A stretch of DNA of 64,000 bases. Source: Guyanagaster necrorhizus (lineage: Eukaryota > Basidiomycota > Agaricomycetes > Agaricales > Physalacriaceae). A program made the translations under genes and the position numbers. The notes under the pieces were generated by a model. It ran no database searches, was not told the origin of the DNA, and saw only the letters and a list, made by a program, of their open reading frames with translations. The stretch spans positions 124,001 to 188,000 of the forward strand of contig NW_025064934.1 of the NCBI RefSeq assembly GCF_019112545.1. Reading direction: 5' to 3'. Of this stretch, positions 21,501 through 33,156 are shown piece by piece. How positions within the stretch are numbered: the stretch's first letter is position 1; every line of letters begins with the position of its first letter.

Positions 21501-23605
21501 TTGACACTTATGGATGTGTTGGTGATTGGTTTCTGCTTAGAGCATGAAGCTTTGAGTCGTGTATTGTGTGTGTTAAGGATTTTGAGTTGATCTGAGCTGT
21601 GCTTGGGACCATTTGGAGAGTTTTGTGACAGTGTTTTGACATGTTGTATTGAGCTGCAGTACCTTTTGCCTTGAGGCCCAGCAACACCAGTTGCCACCTC
21701 TTGTTTTGATAAAACAAAAAGCTTTGAGACTTAGAGAGGCCTCAGACTGTTGTAAGCATGCTATTACTGTTTGCATGCTGTGATCTCATTAAAGAAGACA
21801 ATTATATTTGTTGATTGCTACTTTTATTGCATTATAATCCCCCCATGAACTAAGAGTTTTGTGTGTGTGTTGGTGTGAGTGTGGTCAGTGGATAATGCTC
21901 TGCTGTATCTGTTTTCACATTGCATGTGCTCAGATCCTCTTCACCATCCACTGATTCCCTCCTTGAGGAAGAGGAAGAGGATGATGAGCTTAAGGAGGGT
22001 GAGGAGACTGAGAGCAGCAAACCACCTCATGCTGGTGGAGAACTTGCTTATGGACTGGTCAAGGATACAGATAAAGAAGTGCTGGAAGAAGAAATCCAAA
22101 AGATAAAGATGCAGGAGTATCAGGAGCTATACATAAGAGGGGTAACATTTTTATAGTGTGATGCCAGCTGGTTGGCATCGCAGATAGGACAATTGTACAA
22201 ATATTCCAAACCTAATGAATAAACAGAAATCCTGAGGCATGCAGTAATAGATTATGCCACCATGCAATACAACAAGAATCACTCTGAGGATCTGGTCAGC
22301 AGGCCACCTGAATACCAGGAGCTGCAACTAGTCCAACTAATACTATAGTCACCACTCATCACCCTGCAATGAGCCATCTACATGGCATTATCTCTTCAGA
22401 GCAACTATTCAAACTCCACCTCATCTATCTGATCTATGGCAACTTGGCTGTCATGAATCTGACCACAGACATTGACCAGACTGAACCAGTATTGAAACCC
22501 CTGGACAAGCTGAGGAAGCTACATATTAGAGGCCCAGCCCTTATCTGATGAAGCTACCAGGAGTGGTGCTAGAAAGAATCCAATCAGAGATGACTCCAAG
22601 ATGATACAATTAGACTTCACTATAAAAGACAGTGTCATCATTTGAAAAGAAGCTGTTCCACAGGGAAGCCCTGTGGCAGATGACAATTCACTCTATTCAT
22701 TCCCATGATCACCAGACAAATGATGATAACTCCCATTTTCAGAGTGGTCTAACCTGATGGACATGCTACCCAAGAATGCTGCAGTATTACAATGTAGACC
22801 CAACCTACTTTACAAGCCCCAACCCTTCAAAGAGGCCTCAGATGACATTGACCAGTTTCTGGTTGATTGCAAGCAATATTTTGAAGTCTATATTGGATAC
22901 CTTAGAACTGACATGAACAAGGTAGTATTTGCCACCTCATACCTCAAGGAGAAAGCCAAGATATAGTGGATACTCATCTCCCTGAACTTCTGATCGACCA
23001 CCAAGGAACACTACTGATATCCCTCATGGCCAGTCTTCAAACAAATGTTACATGACAAGTTTATTGATCTGGCAGTGCAAAAAGTGTATAAGCAGAAGAT
23101 CAAAAACTACAAGATGAGAGATAAGATGGTGACAGACTATTTCAATGAGCTAAAACAGCTAGCCAAACTTGCTGGAATCCAAAATGATACAGCAAACAAC
23201 AGATAAACAGTCAAGGCTCTCAAGAGAGGAGTTCTCTCCTCATACATTATAATGATTTCTGCCATTGGCATTAAAGCATTAATGCTGATGGGCTATAACA
23301 AGTGGAAAGAAAGAATCATCGAGATGTACAAGGAATGACAAAGGCAGAAAGTGAAACAGTCAACACTGCAAGATTACATGAAGAAATCAACCCTGCCAAC
23401 TCTGAACAAATCATCAGGGACAACTGCTGAAAAATCATCAGGATCCTCAATGGCTTCAACTTATGGCATGCAGAAAACAGGAACAGGAACAACATATATG
23501 GGGGTGAAAAAGCCTATGGACATAGATTGGATGAAGAAGGAAGATAAATGCTTCAACTGCAGGCAGAAGGGCTATATAGCCAAGAACTGCCTAAAGAAGA
23601 AATAA
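18600..23605 (+). pseudogene. Gypsy-1 gag, broken
   Basis: Structural (capsid/nucleocapsid) coding region of the retroelement. One frame at about 19,260-20,172 reads as a charged helical gag segment (NEIIHCLFPTWDLNVLFNYD then EALWQEEQR) with several TGA or TAA stops. After removal of repeat A the frame resumes with DSLLEEEEEDDELKEGEETE. 22,757-23,340 gives a Gypsy capsid-like stretch (DDIDQFLVDCKQYFEVYIGY). At 23,550-23,590 the zinc knuckle reads CFNCRQKGYIAKNC: the His of the CCHC pattern is Tyr, so zinc binding should be lost. Confidence 0.75.
20173..21946 (+). mobile_element. 1.8-kb repeat, copy A (inserted in Gypsy-1 gag)
   Basis: Begins TGACATGCTCTCTCC and ends CCTCTTCACCA, flanked by a perfect 5-bp duplication tccac (20,168-20,172 and 21,947-21,951). 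Taking out the insert plus one duplicate joins the gag frame on either side, which confirms a discrete insertion. TG...CA ends and 5-bp duplication suit a solo LTR, though 1.8 kb is long and no internal region was found. It carries no convincing protein. Confidence 0.8.
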
Positions 23606-24079
23606 ATCCAAGAAGACATTTGAGCACAGATCACTGACCTACAGAAGGAAGAAGAAGAGCTTGGCATGGAAATGAAAGTGGAGGAGATAAAAGATGGGGC
23701 TGGTCAGTGAGCAATTCCACTGAGCCAGCCAAAGGACTTCATGGTGTGCAGATCAAAGCTGCTAGTCAGACTAATAAAGTTTCTGTAGTTACTCCTATGC
23801 CTAAATTATCTATGCATTCAAATATACCCCAGTTACTCACTCACACTGAAGAATCACCAAAAGAAAAAACTCAACTATCTGAGGGCTGAAGAGAGGCAGA
23901 GAGCCCTGTTGGCTGGCTGAAGCTGTTCAACACTGAATGGACTTGGTGGGCCATCAAGGATGTGAAAGATGAGTCAGCAGCCAAAGCTGTACTTAGGAAT
24001 TGGATTCACAAGACTCAAGCAGAGGAAGTTGTTAATGAGATAATCAAGGAGATAAGGAAAGCTGAATGATGCTGATAAT

Positions 24080-25472
24080 ATGCAGGCTACATGTTCAACC
24101 CTATAATTTGCAAATTCTGCATAACACACTAGAATATGCTAGTAACTGAGAATCATTAGCCAGTAGAGGACTATGGCTGAGGCTCCGAGCTGATAGTCAT
24201 GCTAGTCACCAATACTAAGTCCAAAAGGGGACTTTGTAAAATAACATGGCCTAAGGATAAAAATCCTAAGTCAGGTTTGAACTTAGAAAAGTTCAGCACC
24301 ACACCTTGGAAAATACTAAGTCCAAGTTGGACTTAGAAATGGTATCTCAAATGGGGCCAATTCTACATGCCACTAAGACAAGTATATTCTAAGACAGCTA
24401 GGGGTATAATACCATAGCCAGTTGTGGAGTATTGAGTAGAGATAGCATCATCTAGGAGCAGTAAGAAGAGAGACCCAATGATCTGTGGCTAGCACTGTGA
24501 GTTTTGACTCAAATGCCTAAGTTCAAATTTCCTAGGTATCAGGTGACCTAAGAGACTTAGAATTGAGAGGAATAGAGTGGATAGGACCGGTTGACTGGGC
24601 CTGATCAGGCCTGATCAATTGAGCTACTAAGAATAACTCAGAGGATTAAAACTGAGTAGACAGAAAGGAGTTAGGTACCCACAGGCACTGTAGGCTTAAA
24701 ATAAAGATGTGCGGTGGCCAGGCAGGTCTGGGAAAGCCTAGGGGAGTCCAGGAGTGCTGCCATTCTAGAATAATGGCATGATTCCGCTTTAAACAGGAGA
24801 AATATTATTTTGAATGCTTTATTTATAGATTCTGTACCTGTTGATGTATAAAAGAAGGGAATGGGGGGGAAATAGCAAGCAAGCGACCCACCCCCATGTT
24901 CAGGCCTTCTAGCCCACTGTAGCTAGTCCCTGGGACAATGGATTTTGAGTTCTGCTTCAACTTAGTGATTTATTTAAGTTGCTTTGTCACTTAGAGAGGA
25001 TTGGATTGGAATAATAACTGTATTTTGGGTTTTGGATTAATTTGGGTTCCAAACTATAAGGGTTTCAGCATCAGAGTACAAGTTCTTTGGTTTTGAGGAC
25101 CGCTAGCCAGCCAAGAGTGCAGCTAGTCAAGCCTAAGTGCTTGATAGACTTAGTATTTAGATTTCAGAGTTTATTGGGTTTTGGAATATTCTAAGTTGAT
25201 TTGGAGCGCAATTGTGCATTGGTTCTAAGTCCTAATTATACTTAAACATTGCTATAAACTACTCTCATGAGTATTGCATCTTTGAAAGCAAGATAGAGTT
25301 AAATAACTATCTTTATTGACTGTTTCTGTGATTTTACTTAAGACTGCAAGAGTGCTTCTATCATACTCAAAACAACCAACCTCAACTGTATTTGATGATT
25401 GTATATTGAGTGGTTAGGTGTTGGTGTTTGAGAGTTCATTCCTCATTCACTTCTCTTAGTCACTTAGCTGTT
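24080..25472 (+). mobile_element. LTR-like insertion F1 between Gypsy-1 gag and protease
   Basis: Between the gag tail (about 24,075) and the protease (about 25,550) lies 1.4 kb of non-coding sequence with TATA-like tgtataaaag near 24,845. The part from about 24,790 to 25,472 matches 44,305-44,940 in inverse orientation (shared words include ttatttatagattct and cacttagctgtt). The left border is approximate and no target duplication was found, so solo LTR is an inference. Confidence 0.55.
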
Positions 25473-25549
25473 ACCAAGCACATCATTGAGCTCTAGAATA
25501 GCTTGATAAACTATGAGGACCATGAAAGTTCATTCAATGATCCAAGATG

Positions 25550-28229
25550 CCAGGCCAAGACCTGCTGGTCAAGGCCCAAATTGAGACACTCACATCTCAA
25601 AGTACCTATGTGATCACTGTATTAATTGATAGCAGTTGCACAGGTAGCTTGATTAATTGAGCCTTTGCCACCAAACACAACCTTCCCACTCAGGCCACTA
25701 TAGCACTCATTCCTGTCTATAACACCAATGGGACCAAGAACCAAGCCAGCTCAATCACTAAATTTGTTGAGCTCAGGCTCACAATCAGTGATCACTCTGA
25801 GAGAATTGACTTGGCCATGACTGACTTGGAAATTAAAGAGATCTTTCTTGGATATGACTGGTTGATCTGCCATAACCCACTGATCAACTGGAAGACCAGA
25901 TGAATTAAATTTGCCTGATGCTGATGTCAAAAGATCTCCTTTGAACTGCCTGATAAAGATCTGGAAGACCAATGGGATGAAGAAATGGAAGACAGTGAGA
26001 TGATTCTTGCCATTGACCTGCAAAAAGCCATACACATCTGAGTGATACATCATGCCAATAACCTCACTGCTAAAGCCAACAAATAGAAGGAGAAGAAGAT
26101 GTTCAAAGAGATGGTGCCTGAGTGGATGCAGGACTTCAAAAATCTATTTGAAAAGGAAAGCTTCAATGAGCTCCCTAAGCTGAAGCCATGAGACTATGCC
26201 ATTGAGTTAATCTCTAATGCAAATGCCAACCTTGACTGCAAAACTTATCCTCTCAGACATAATGAACAGCAGGAGCTTGACAAATTCCTTGACAAGAATT
26301 TGTCTAGTGGAAGGATTTGCCCATCCAAGTCCCCTATGGCATTTCCATTCTTCTTCATCAAAAAAAAGGATGGCAAACTTTGACCCATTCAGAACTACCA
26401 AAAACTAAACAAAATGACAATCAAAAATCACTATCCACTTCCTTTAATCTCAGAGTTGATGGATAAACTCTGAGGTGCCAAGTACTACACCAAACTTGAT
26501 GTCTGATGGAGATACAATAATATATGGATCAAAGAAGGAGATGAATGGAAGGCAGCATTTTGAACCAACTGAGGGTTATTTGAACCCACCATTATGTTCT
26601 TTGGCCTCACCAATTCACCTGCAACTTTCCAGTGGATGATAAATGATATATTCAAGGATCTCATTGCAACTGGAAAGGTAACCATCTATCTTGACAACAT
26701 CCTAATTATGTCATGAATAAAGAAGGAGCACAGAAAGCTAGTATGCCAAGTACTAGTCCTAATGAGGAGATACAAACTATTCCTCAAAGCAGAGAAATGT
26801 GAATTTGAAGTACTCAAGACTGAGTATCTGAGAGTTATCATCAGCAAAGGAAGCATATACATGGACCCTGTGAAAGTGGCTGAAGTAATGGAATGGCCAG
26901 AGCCCACCAAGAAGAAGGAACTACAATTCTTTCTGGGTTTCATAAACTTCTATCAGTGCTTCATTTGGGACTACAGCAAAATAGTTTGCCTTATGATACA
27001 GCTCACCAGTAATGCCTCATAGTCCTGGGGCCCATTCCAACAATTGGTGTTTGATGATCTCAAGTGCTGATTGGCTGAGGATGTGGCTCTCACCATCCTG
27101 ACATAAAACAACAAATTCTATATTGAGACCAACTCAAGCAAAAGCATGATCAGTGTCATTCTCTCTCAGGAGCAGAGCAGTAAATGGCACTCTGTTGCAT
27201 TTCTATCCAAGGCTCTTACAGTTACAGAATGCAACTATGAAATCTATGACAAAGAGTTACTTGCAATAATGCTTGCTTTGGAGGAATGGCAGCATTATCT
27301 GATTGGTGCCCATGAAACCTTTGAGATCTGGATGGATCATCAGAACCTTTGGTACTTCCAACAACTGCAGAAACTTAATCACTAACAAGCCAGATGGGTA
27401 ACCAAACTCAGCCAGTACCAATACACATTGCATTACAAAGCTGGTACAGTGAACAAAAAGGCTGACCTTCTCAGTCATCAGGCTGATCATGATCAAGGAG
27501 GAAATGACAATGAAGGAGTCACCTTATTGTGACCCAAACACTTTCAGGCAATGATAATGCTGACTGAAGAAGAAATCCATGAGCAGATCAAAAGTGCCAT
27601 GAGAGATATGAAGAAGTGAGACCAACATGTGGCCCCATCTCTTAACCATGAGTGAGGAATAATGAAGGAAGGAGGAATGATCTGCTATGATGGGTGGATC
27701 TATATCTCCAGAGACTAAGGACTTCATAGTGAAATTATTGCCACATGCTATGATCACACAATGGCCAGACACCCAGGCATTGCCAAAACCAAGAAGCTCA
27801 TCCTGTGGGAGTACTGGTGGCCTAAAATGAGCTAAGACATCAAGTGATACATTAAGGTATATGAAACTTGCTAAAGAGGCAAGTCCTCTACTCAACCACA
27901 TGCTGCACCACTCCACCCAAATGAGGTGCCATCATCACCATGAACCCACATTTCAGTCAATATGATCACTAGATTGCCAGACTGTAATGACTATAATGCT
28001 ATTATTATCATAGTTAATCGCTTCTCTAAGGTGATCATTCTGATCATCTGCTCCATAGAATTAACCTCTAAAGGGTGGGCCAAAATTCTATGTGACAAGG
28101 TGTACACCAAATATGGCATGCCCCAAGTCATCATCTCAGACAGAGGGCCTCAATTCATATCCAAATTCTTAGATGACTTATACTGACTTCTAAACATCAA
28201 ATGAAATGCATCCACTGCTTATCATCTGC
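25550..28229 (+). pseudogene. Gypsy-1 pol: protease, RT, RNase H, integrase (broken)
   Basis: Protease: VLIDSSCTGSLINWAF near 25,617-25,665 (expected DSG is DSS). Reverse transcriptase from about 26,180: [40 protein letters not shown] and FFGLTNSPATFQWMINDIF. The catalytic box reads YLDNILI at about 26,686-26,706, with the second Asp changed to Asn. RNase H: SVILSQEQSSKWHSVAFLSK and ELLAIMLALEEWQHYLIG. Integrase: RHPGIAKTKKLI, then NRFSK where DRFSK is expected, and MPQVIISDRGPQFISKFLDD. At least ten in-frame TGA stops sit at Arg or Trp positions. Repeat B splits the integrase after the TAYH motif. Confidence 0.85.
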
Positions 28230-30034
28230 TGATATGCCCTCTCCATGTTCAGGCATGTAAAATTGCAAAAATTGCGAATACATGGACTGCATTTCAGTCC
28301 AGTAAGCATGTAACTGAGAATAGAATAAGAGCACACAGAAACCTAGCTATCATAAGGCTAAACTGAAGTAACAAGAAGCAGAGTGTATGGCCTAGTAGCA
28401 GACAAATATCAGAGGGGTTAGACTGCATGTGAGGTCTCAGCACTTGGCCCTAAATGTGCCAATACCATTACAAGAGAGTATGCTAAAAATAAAAAGAATA
28501 TGATCAAAATATGATCAGCAATTCTGATCACATTGATCAATGATACACTGATGGAACATGCCTTAAAACAGAGAACTGAGACCCAAAGAAAGGTATCTGA
28601 ATAACTGGATGCTGAACAGAGAAATAAAATGATGGCAACAAATGGATAAATAGAGAAATACTACTCTCAGAGATGAATAGCACATGTACTGCTCAGACAC
28701 TTGTATGCATACTTACAGTGCTTTAGCATGCTTAACACAGTGAGGGACCCTGCATCATACTGCAGTATGACATATACCATATTAGGTAAGTTAATTAATG
28801 CATGTCAGACCAGAAGCAGTGCATTTTATGTGCCAGAGAGAATGTCACAACACTGAAAAAGAGAACATAACTATTGTGGCTGACTCCAGATATGGGAGAT
28901 AACTCTGGGGGTCCAGAACAGCTTACTGCTGTCAGAGATATGTCACTAAGAAAATAAGAAAGCAAGCAGACCTGGCTAGGCCAGCTAGCTGAGGTCAGCT
29001 AGCAAGCAAACATTGCACAGTCCTAGCCTGAAAGAGAATAAGCATGGCAACTGTGATATGCATGTGAATAATACCTATGGGATCTGGCATGAAGTCCCAT
29101 GCTTTGAAGATATCATAGTAGGATTGTATTAGTAAGTATCATAGTAGAGTATTTAAATACTGCATTGTATGAGTAGAAGAGAGAGTTTCTGACCCCTCAC
29201 AGTTGCAGTGTATTGGGCACAGAAAGCCTTGCACTTTAGCTCTGAGTTTGTGTTTGTAACTTTGAGTGAGAGAATAGATATATTATTGAATATCCTTGAG
29301 AGAGCTGTGAGGACTAAGTGAGGCATCAAAGCTCATGAAGGACTTGAGCCCAATTTGATAAGAGGTTTTGGATCATGCTCTAACCTGAGAATAAGAGAGT
29401 GGTGTCTGAAGGGCATCATCTTGAGTTTTTGAGGTATTTGTGATGTGCAGCACTACAGGTGGCAGAGGTTCAAACCCTTTGGTCTGTCAGATGGTGTTTA
29501 TTGTGTTTTGTGTCTCTGAATCACATAGATTTGAATTCTGTGGGTCTATGATCAGTTTGGAAACTTGTGAACAGAGATCTGTACTCTTTAGCACTGGTGA
29601 ACATGTTTGTGATTGGTTTTTGCTTAGAGTGTGAAGCTTTGAGTTGTGTATTATGTGTGTTAGGGATTTTGAGGTGATCTGAGCTGTGCTTAGAACTTTT
29701 TAGAGAGTTTTGTGAGAGTGTTTTGATGTATTGTATTGAGCTGCAGTACCCTTTGCCTTGAGGCCCAGCAATATCTGTTGTCACCTCTTGTTTTGATAAG
29801 ATGAAAAGCTTTAGAACTTAGAAGAGACTTCAGACTGATGTAAGCATGCTATTACTGTTCATGTACTGTGATCTCATTGAAGAAGACAGTTATATTTGTT
29901 GATTACTACTTTTATCACATTATAATCCCCCCATGAACTAAGAGTTTTGTGTGTGTGTTGGTGTGAATGTGGTCAGTAGATAACACTCTGCTGTATCTAT
30001 TTTCATCTTGCACATACTCAGATCCTCTTCACCA
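28230..30034 (+). mobile_element. 1.8-kb repeat, copy B (inserted in Gypsy-1 integrase)
   Basis: Begins TGATATGCCCTCTCC and ends CCTCTTCACCA. It is collinear with copies A, C and D. It splits the integrase between TAYH and TDSQTEWANQEVEKYL. Flanking 5-mers (tctgc and taaac) do not match, so the target duplication has decayed or was altered. CpG-poor. Confidence 0.8.
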
Positions 30035-30604
30035 TAAACCGACAGCCAGACAGAATGGGCCAATCAAGAGGTGGAGAAATACCTTCACCTCTTCATCAAT
30101 TACTGACTGGATGACTGGGTGGAATGGCTGGCTCTTGCTGTCTTCCAACACAACAACTGAGTCCACTTGGCAACTGGCAAAATCCCATTCTTTGTCAATC
30201 ATAGATGACATCCTAACATTGCCCAGACCAAATGATGCCACACTACAACATCTGCATCCACAGACTTTGCCATCACCATGGTGAAAATCCACAATAAAAC
30301 CAAGATGGCCCTTGAAAAGGCTGTAACAACAATGAAAAGATGATATGACAAACACCAATGTGCTGCCCATGAATATTTGGTTAACAACAAGGTCTGGCTG
30401 GATACCATGAACCTTCACCTTCTTCAACCAAAGTGAAAGCTTGCCAACAAACACACAGGGCCATTTCCAATACTTGCCAAAGTTGGTAACTCCACATACA
30501 AACTACAACTTCTATTGACCTAGAAAATCCATGACACCTTTAATAAAATGTTATTAACATCATACATTGCATCTGCCTTCTCTAACCAAGAATGACCACT
30601 GCCT
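30035..30604 (+). pseudogene. Gypsy-1 integrase C-terminal part
   Basis: Continues from copy B with TDSQTEWANQEVEKYLHLFI and AYNNAKSHSLS-like core sequence in shifted frames, then the basic integrase C-terminal domain, before interruption by the Gypsy-2 insertion at 30,605-30,609. Confidence 0.6.
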
Positions 30605-30609
30605 CCACC

Positions 30610-31107
30610 TGTTACACACATGCCACTGGCCTCCATGTCACCTCAACCAACCATGAATCCAATCATGCTACCCACTGGACTCTGGCCACTTCCCATTATC
30701 TACTAATTTCATTTCACCATTATCATTTCACATCCATATTTCACATTATAATATCTAGACCCTGAACTTGGTAGTGAATACTGACACTGGAACCCAATGG
30801 AACCCGACTCAGAATTAGCTACCATTAGTATATAAAGCCATGTACATCATTGTAACTACTCAGTTTGAATATCAACTTGGATAAGCCATCTACACTTCAC
30901 ACTCACTTCCACTCCTTCCTATCTCATCCATTGGATTCCACTCCAAAGGATATTCCTATTCACTTCTCTAATGGAACTCTGTTTTGTCCATCCAGATCCT
31001 TGGGCTCTGACTCAAAGGTGATGTTGTCAATAGCTTCGTCGATGCCCATGCACTCTGCCAGACTCTGCATGTGCACTCAAGCCTACTCGATTGGCATGTT
31101 TCTAACA
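30610..31107 (+). repeat. Gypsy-2 5' LTR (498 bp)
   Basis: TGTTACACACATGCC to GTTTCTAACA, with tagtatataaagcc TATA region near 30,825. Same length as the 3' LTR. Several positions show CA against TG in the partner. Confidence 0.93.
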
Positions 31108-31146
31108 GTATATTTGAACTCAAACCCTTGAGTCGAAAATTTTATC

Positions 31147-32569
31147 ATGTCCACCACATTTACCCAACTCACAGAAACTGATCCCAAACAAACCCATCCA
31201 AACATGTTTTCTATAGAAAACATTCTGGCCTCTGCCTTAAAGAAACAACTAGGCCTTTTTGGATCAGCCTCCAGTGGAGGACAACCTTCCTGTAGAGAAA
31301 CCTACCATCACTCTAGCTTCACCATCTGCCAACCTAATTATGATAGCTCCCCTAATCCTTTTGATGCCACCAGCATTCTAACCAATAGGGCCCAAAGGGC
31401 CAGCCTGATGTATGATGCCCAAACTGACTCTCTGATAGACCCTTTATCTCTGGGCAATCTGCATAGGAATCCAGACAGCCCAGACTCAGAGGGCAGAGAT
31501 GAAGACACCCCCACTCATACCCCCATCCAATAGAAACCAGGTGGCAATCCACCAAACCCTTTTCCAGATGGACCAGGAGAACCAGGAGGACCCAATGACC
31601 CAGATAGCTCTAATAGCCCTGCTGGAAGTAACAATTCAAACCAGCAGGACATGTTCCTAGAATTCATGAACCTGTTACGAGGAGTCTCTGCTTCTCTCAA
31701 CAACCCTAAACCAGCCACTATCCATACCAAGGTCAAGGAACCAGAACCATTTGATGGCTCTGACCCTCACAAACTGAAGGCTTTCATTGTCTCCCTTCAG
31801 TTGAATTTCAATGATAGACCTACCACATTTGTAGCAGATGCTAACAAGGTTAACTATGCCATTTCATTCCTGGCTGGCACCATGCTTAACTGGTTCAAAC
31901 CAGACATTCTTAACTCCAATCCATGGAATCCACCAGCCTGACAATTCTTCTATGCAGCTTTCCTAGATGAGCTTCATAGCAACTTTGGCCTCTTTGATGC
32001 CATTGGAGATGCTGAAGATGCATTAGAACACCTTTGGATGCATGATGGAGATCAGATCATAAAGTATATAGTCCAATTCAACTAGTACGCTTCACAAATT
32101 GGGTATGGAGATAACTTCCTCCATCACACTTTTTACCATGGCCTCTGCACCCATATCAAGGATGACATGGCATACCATGGAAAGCCAAACAACCTTCATG
32201 ATATGCACTTTCTCACCCAAGAACTTGATGCTCGCTACTGGACCCAGAAGACCAAAATTGCCTGTGAAAACTGAGACAATAAATTTCTCAGCCCCAAATC
32301 CAAGGAGTCTAACACATCTTCCTCAGACTCTAGCTCCACACTGAAACCTACCACCCCTAAGCCCTATGCTGACAAGCTAGGCAAAGATGGCCATCTTACT
32401 CAGGAAGAAAAAGACCACAGGTGCCAGAACAACCTTTGCATGTTCTGTAGAGCCAAACACAAGACTGAGGACTGCAACAAGTGGAAGGCAGCAGCCTCCA
32501 CTAAGGGTTGTGCAGCAGAAGTCGACACCACTCTCATGGAACTGGCTCTGATGGAGTCAGAAAACTAAA
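31147..32569 (+). pseudogene. Gypsy-2 gag, near-intact
   Basis: Structural protein of the element. The frame opens at 31,147 (MSTTFTQLTETDPKQTHPN) and stays readable through a capsid region (VKEPEPFDGSDPHKLKAFIV, KVNYAISFLAGTMLNWFKPD, then ELHSNFGLFDAIGDAEDALE) to a zinc-knuckle-like CMFCRAKHKTEDC near 32,440. It is interrupted by in-frame stops after THTPIQ (TAG), NPWNPPA (TGA), VQFN (TAG) and ACEN (TGA). A Pro/Gly-rich linker follows the first stop. Confidence 0.8.
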
Positions 32570-33156
32570 AAGCAACCCTGTTCTCTCCATGCAAGTTCAG
32601 GGTTGTGTTGACTCTATTCGCACATCAGAGGTCATCACTCTCAATGCAACATCCCTTTCCAACCACTCCTTCCACATCCCCCTCTCAGCAGAATTACCGA
32701 CTACCACAGAACCTGATGGTTCTCCAACTTATATCATTCTGCATTTTCTTGCCCTAATTGATTCTGGCTCTAGCCACTGCTTTGTTGACACTAAGTATGT
32801 AGCTGCCAATGAAATTCCTATTAAAACCATCTCTAGTGTGCAACTTCGATTATTTGATGGCTCTATCAGGAGCCATATATCTCAAGTCACAACTATCCCC
32901 ATCTGTTTTCTGTCTGGAGACACCTTTCCCATTGACTTCTATGTCATCCCTCTGGATTCATCTTGCAATCTTGTCCTAGGATACAACTGGCTCTCCTGCT
33001 ACAATCCACTGATTGACTGGGCTGAGAATAGTATCATTTTCTGCTCAAGCTACCAAAACCTCACTCCAACCAATTCTGCAGCTCCCACCACATCCCAGAG
33101 ACTTCTATGCCCACAGGACAACAGTCCACCCCTCTTTGAGCCTCCCAGCTCAAATC
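32508..33156 (+). pseudogene. Gypsy-2 protease region, cut by repeat C
   Basis: An open frame of about 216 codons contains the retropepsin motif [18 protein letters not shown] and the downstream [16 protein letters not shown] typical of Ty3/Gypsy proteases. The catalytic DSG is intact. The frame overlaps the end of gag by a shift, then runs into the 1.8-kb repeat C at 33,157, which separates protease from reverse transcriptase. Confidence 0.8.
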
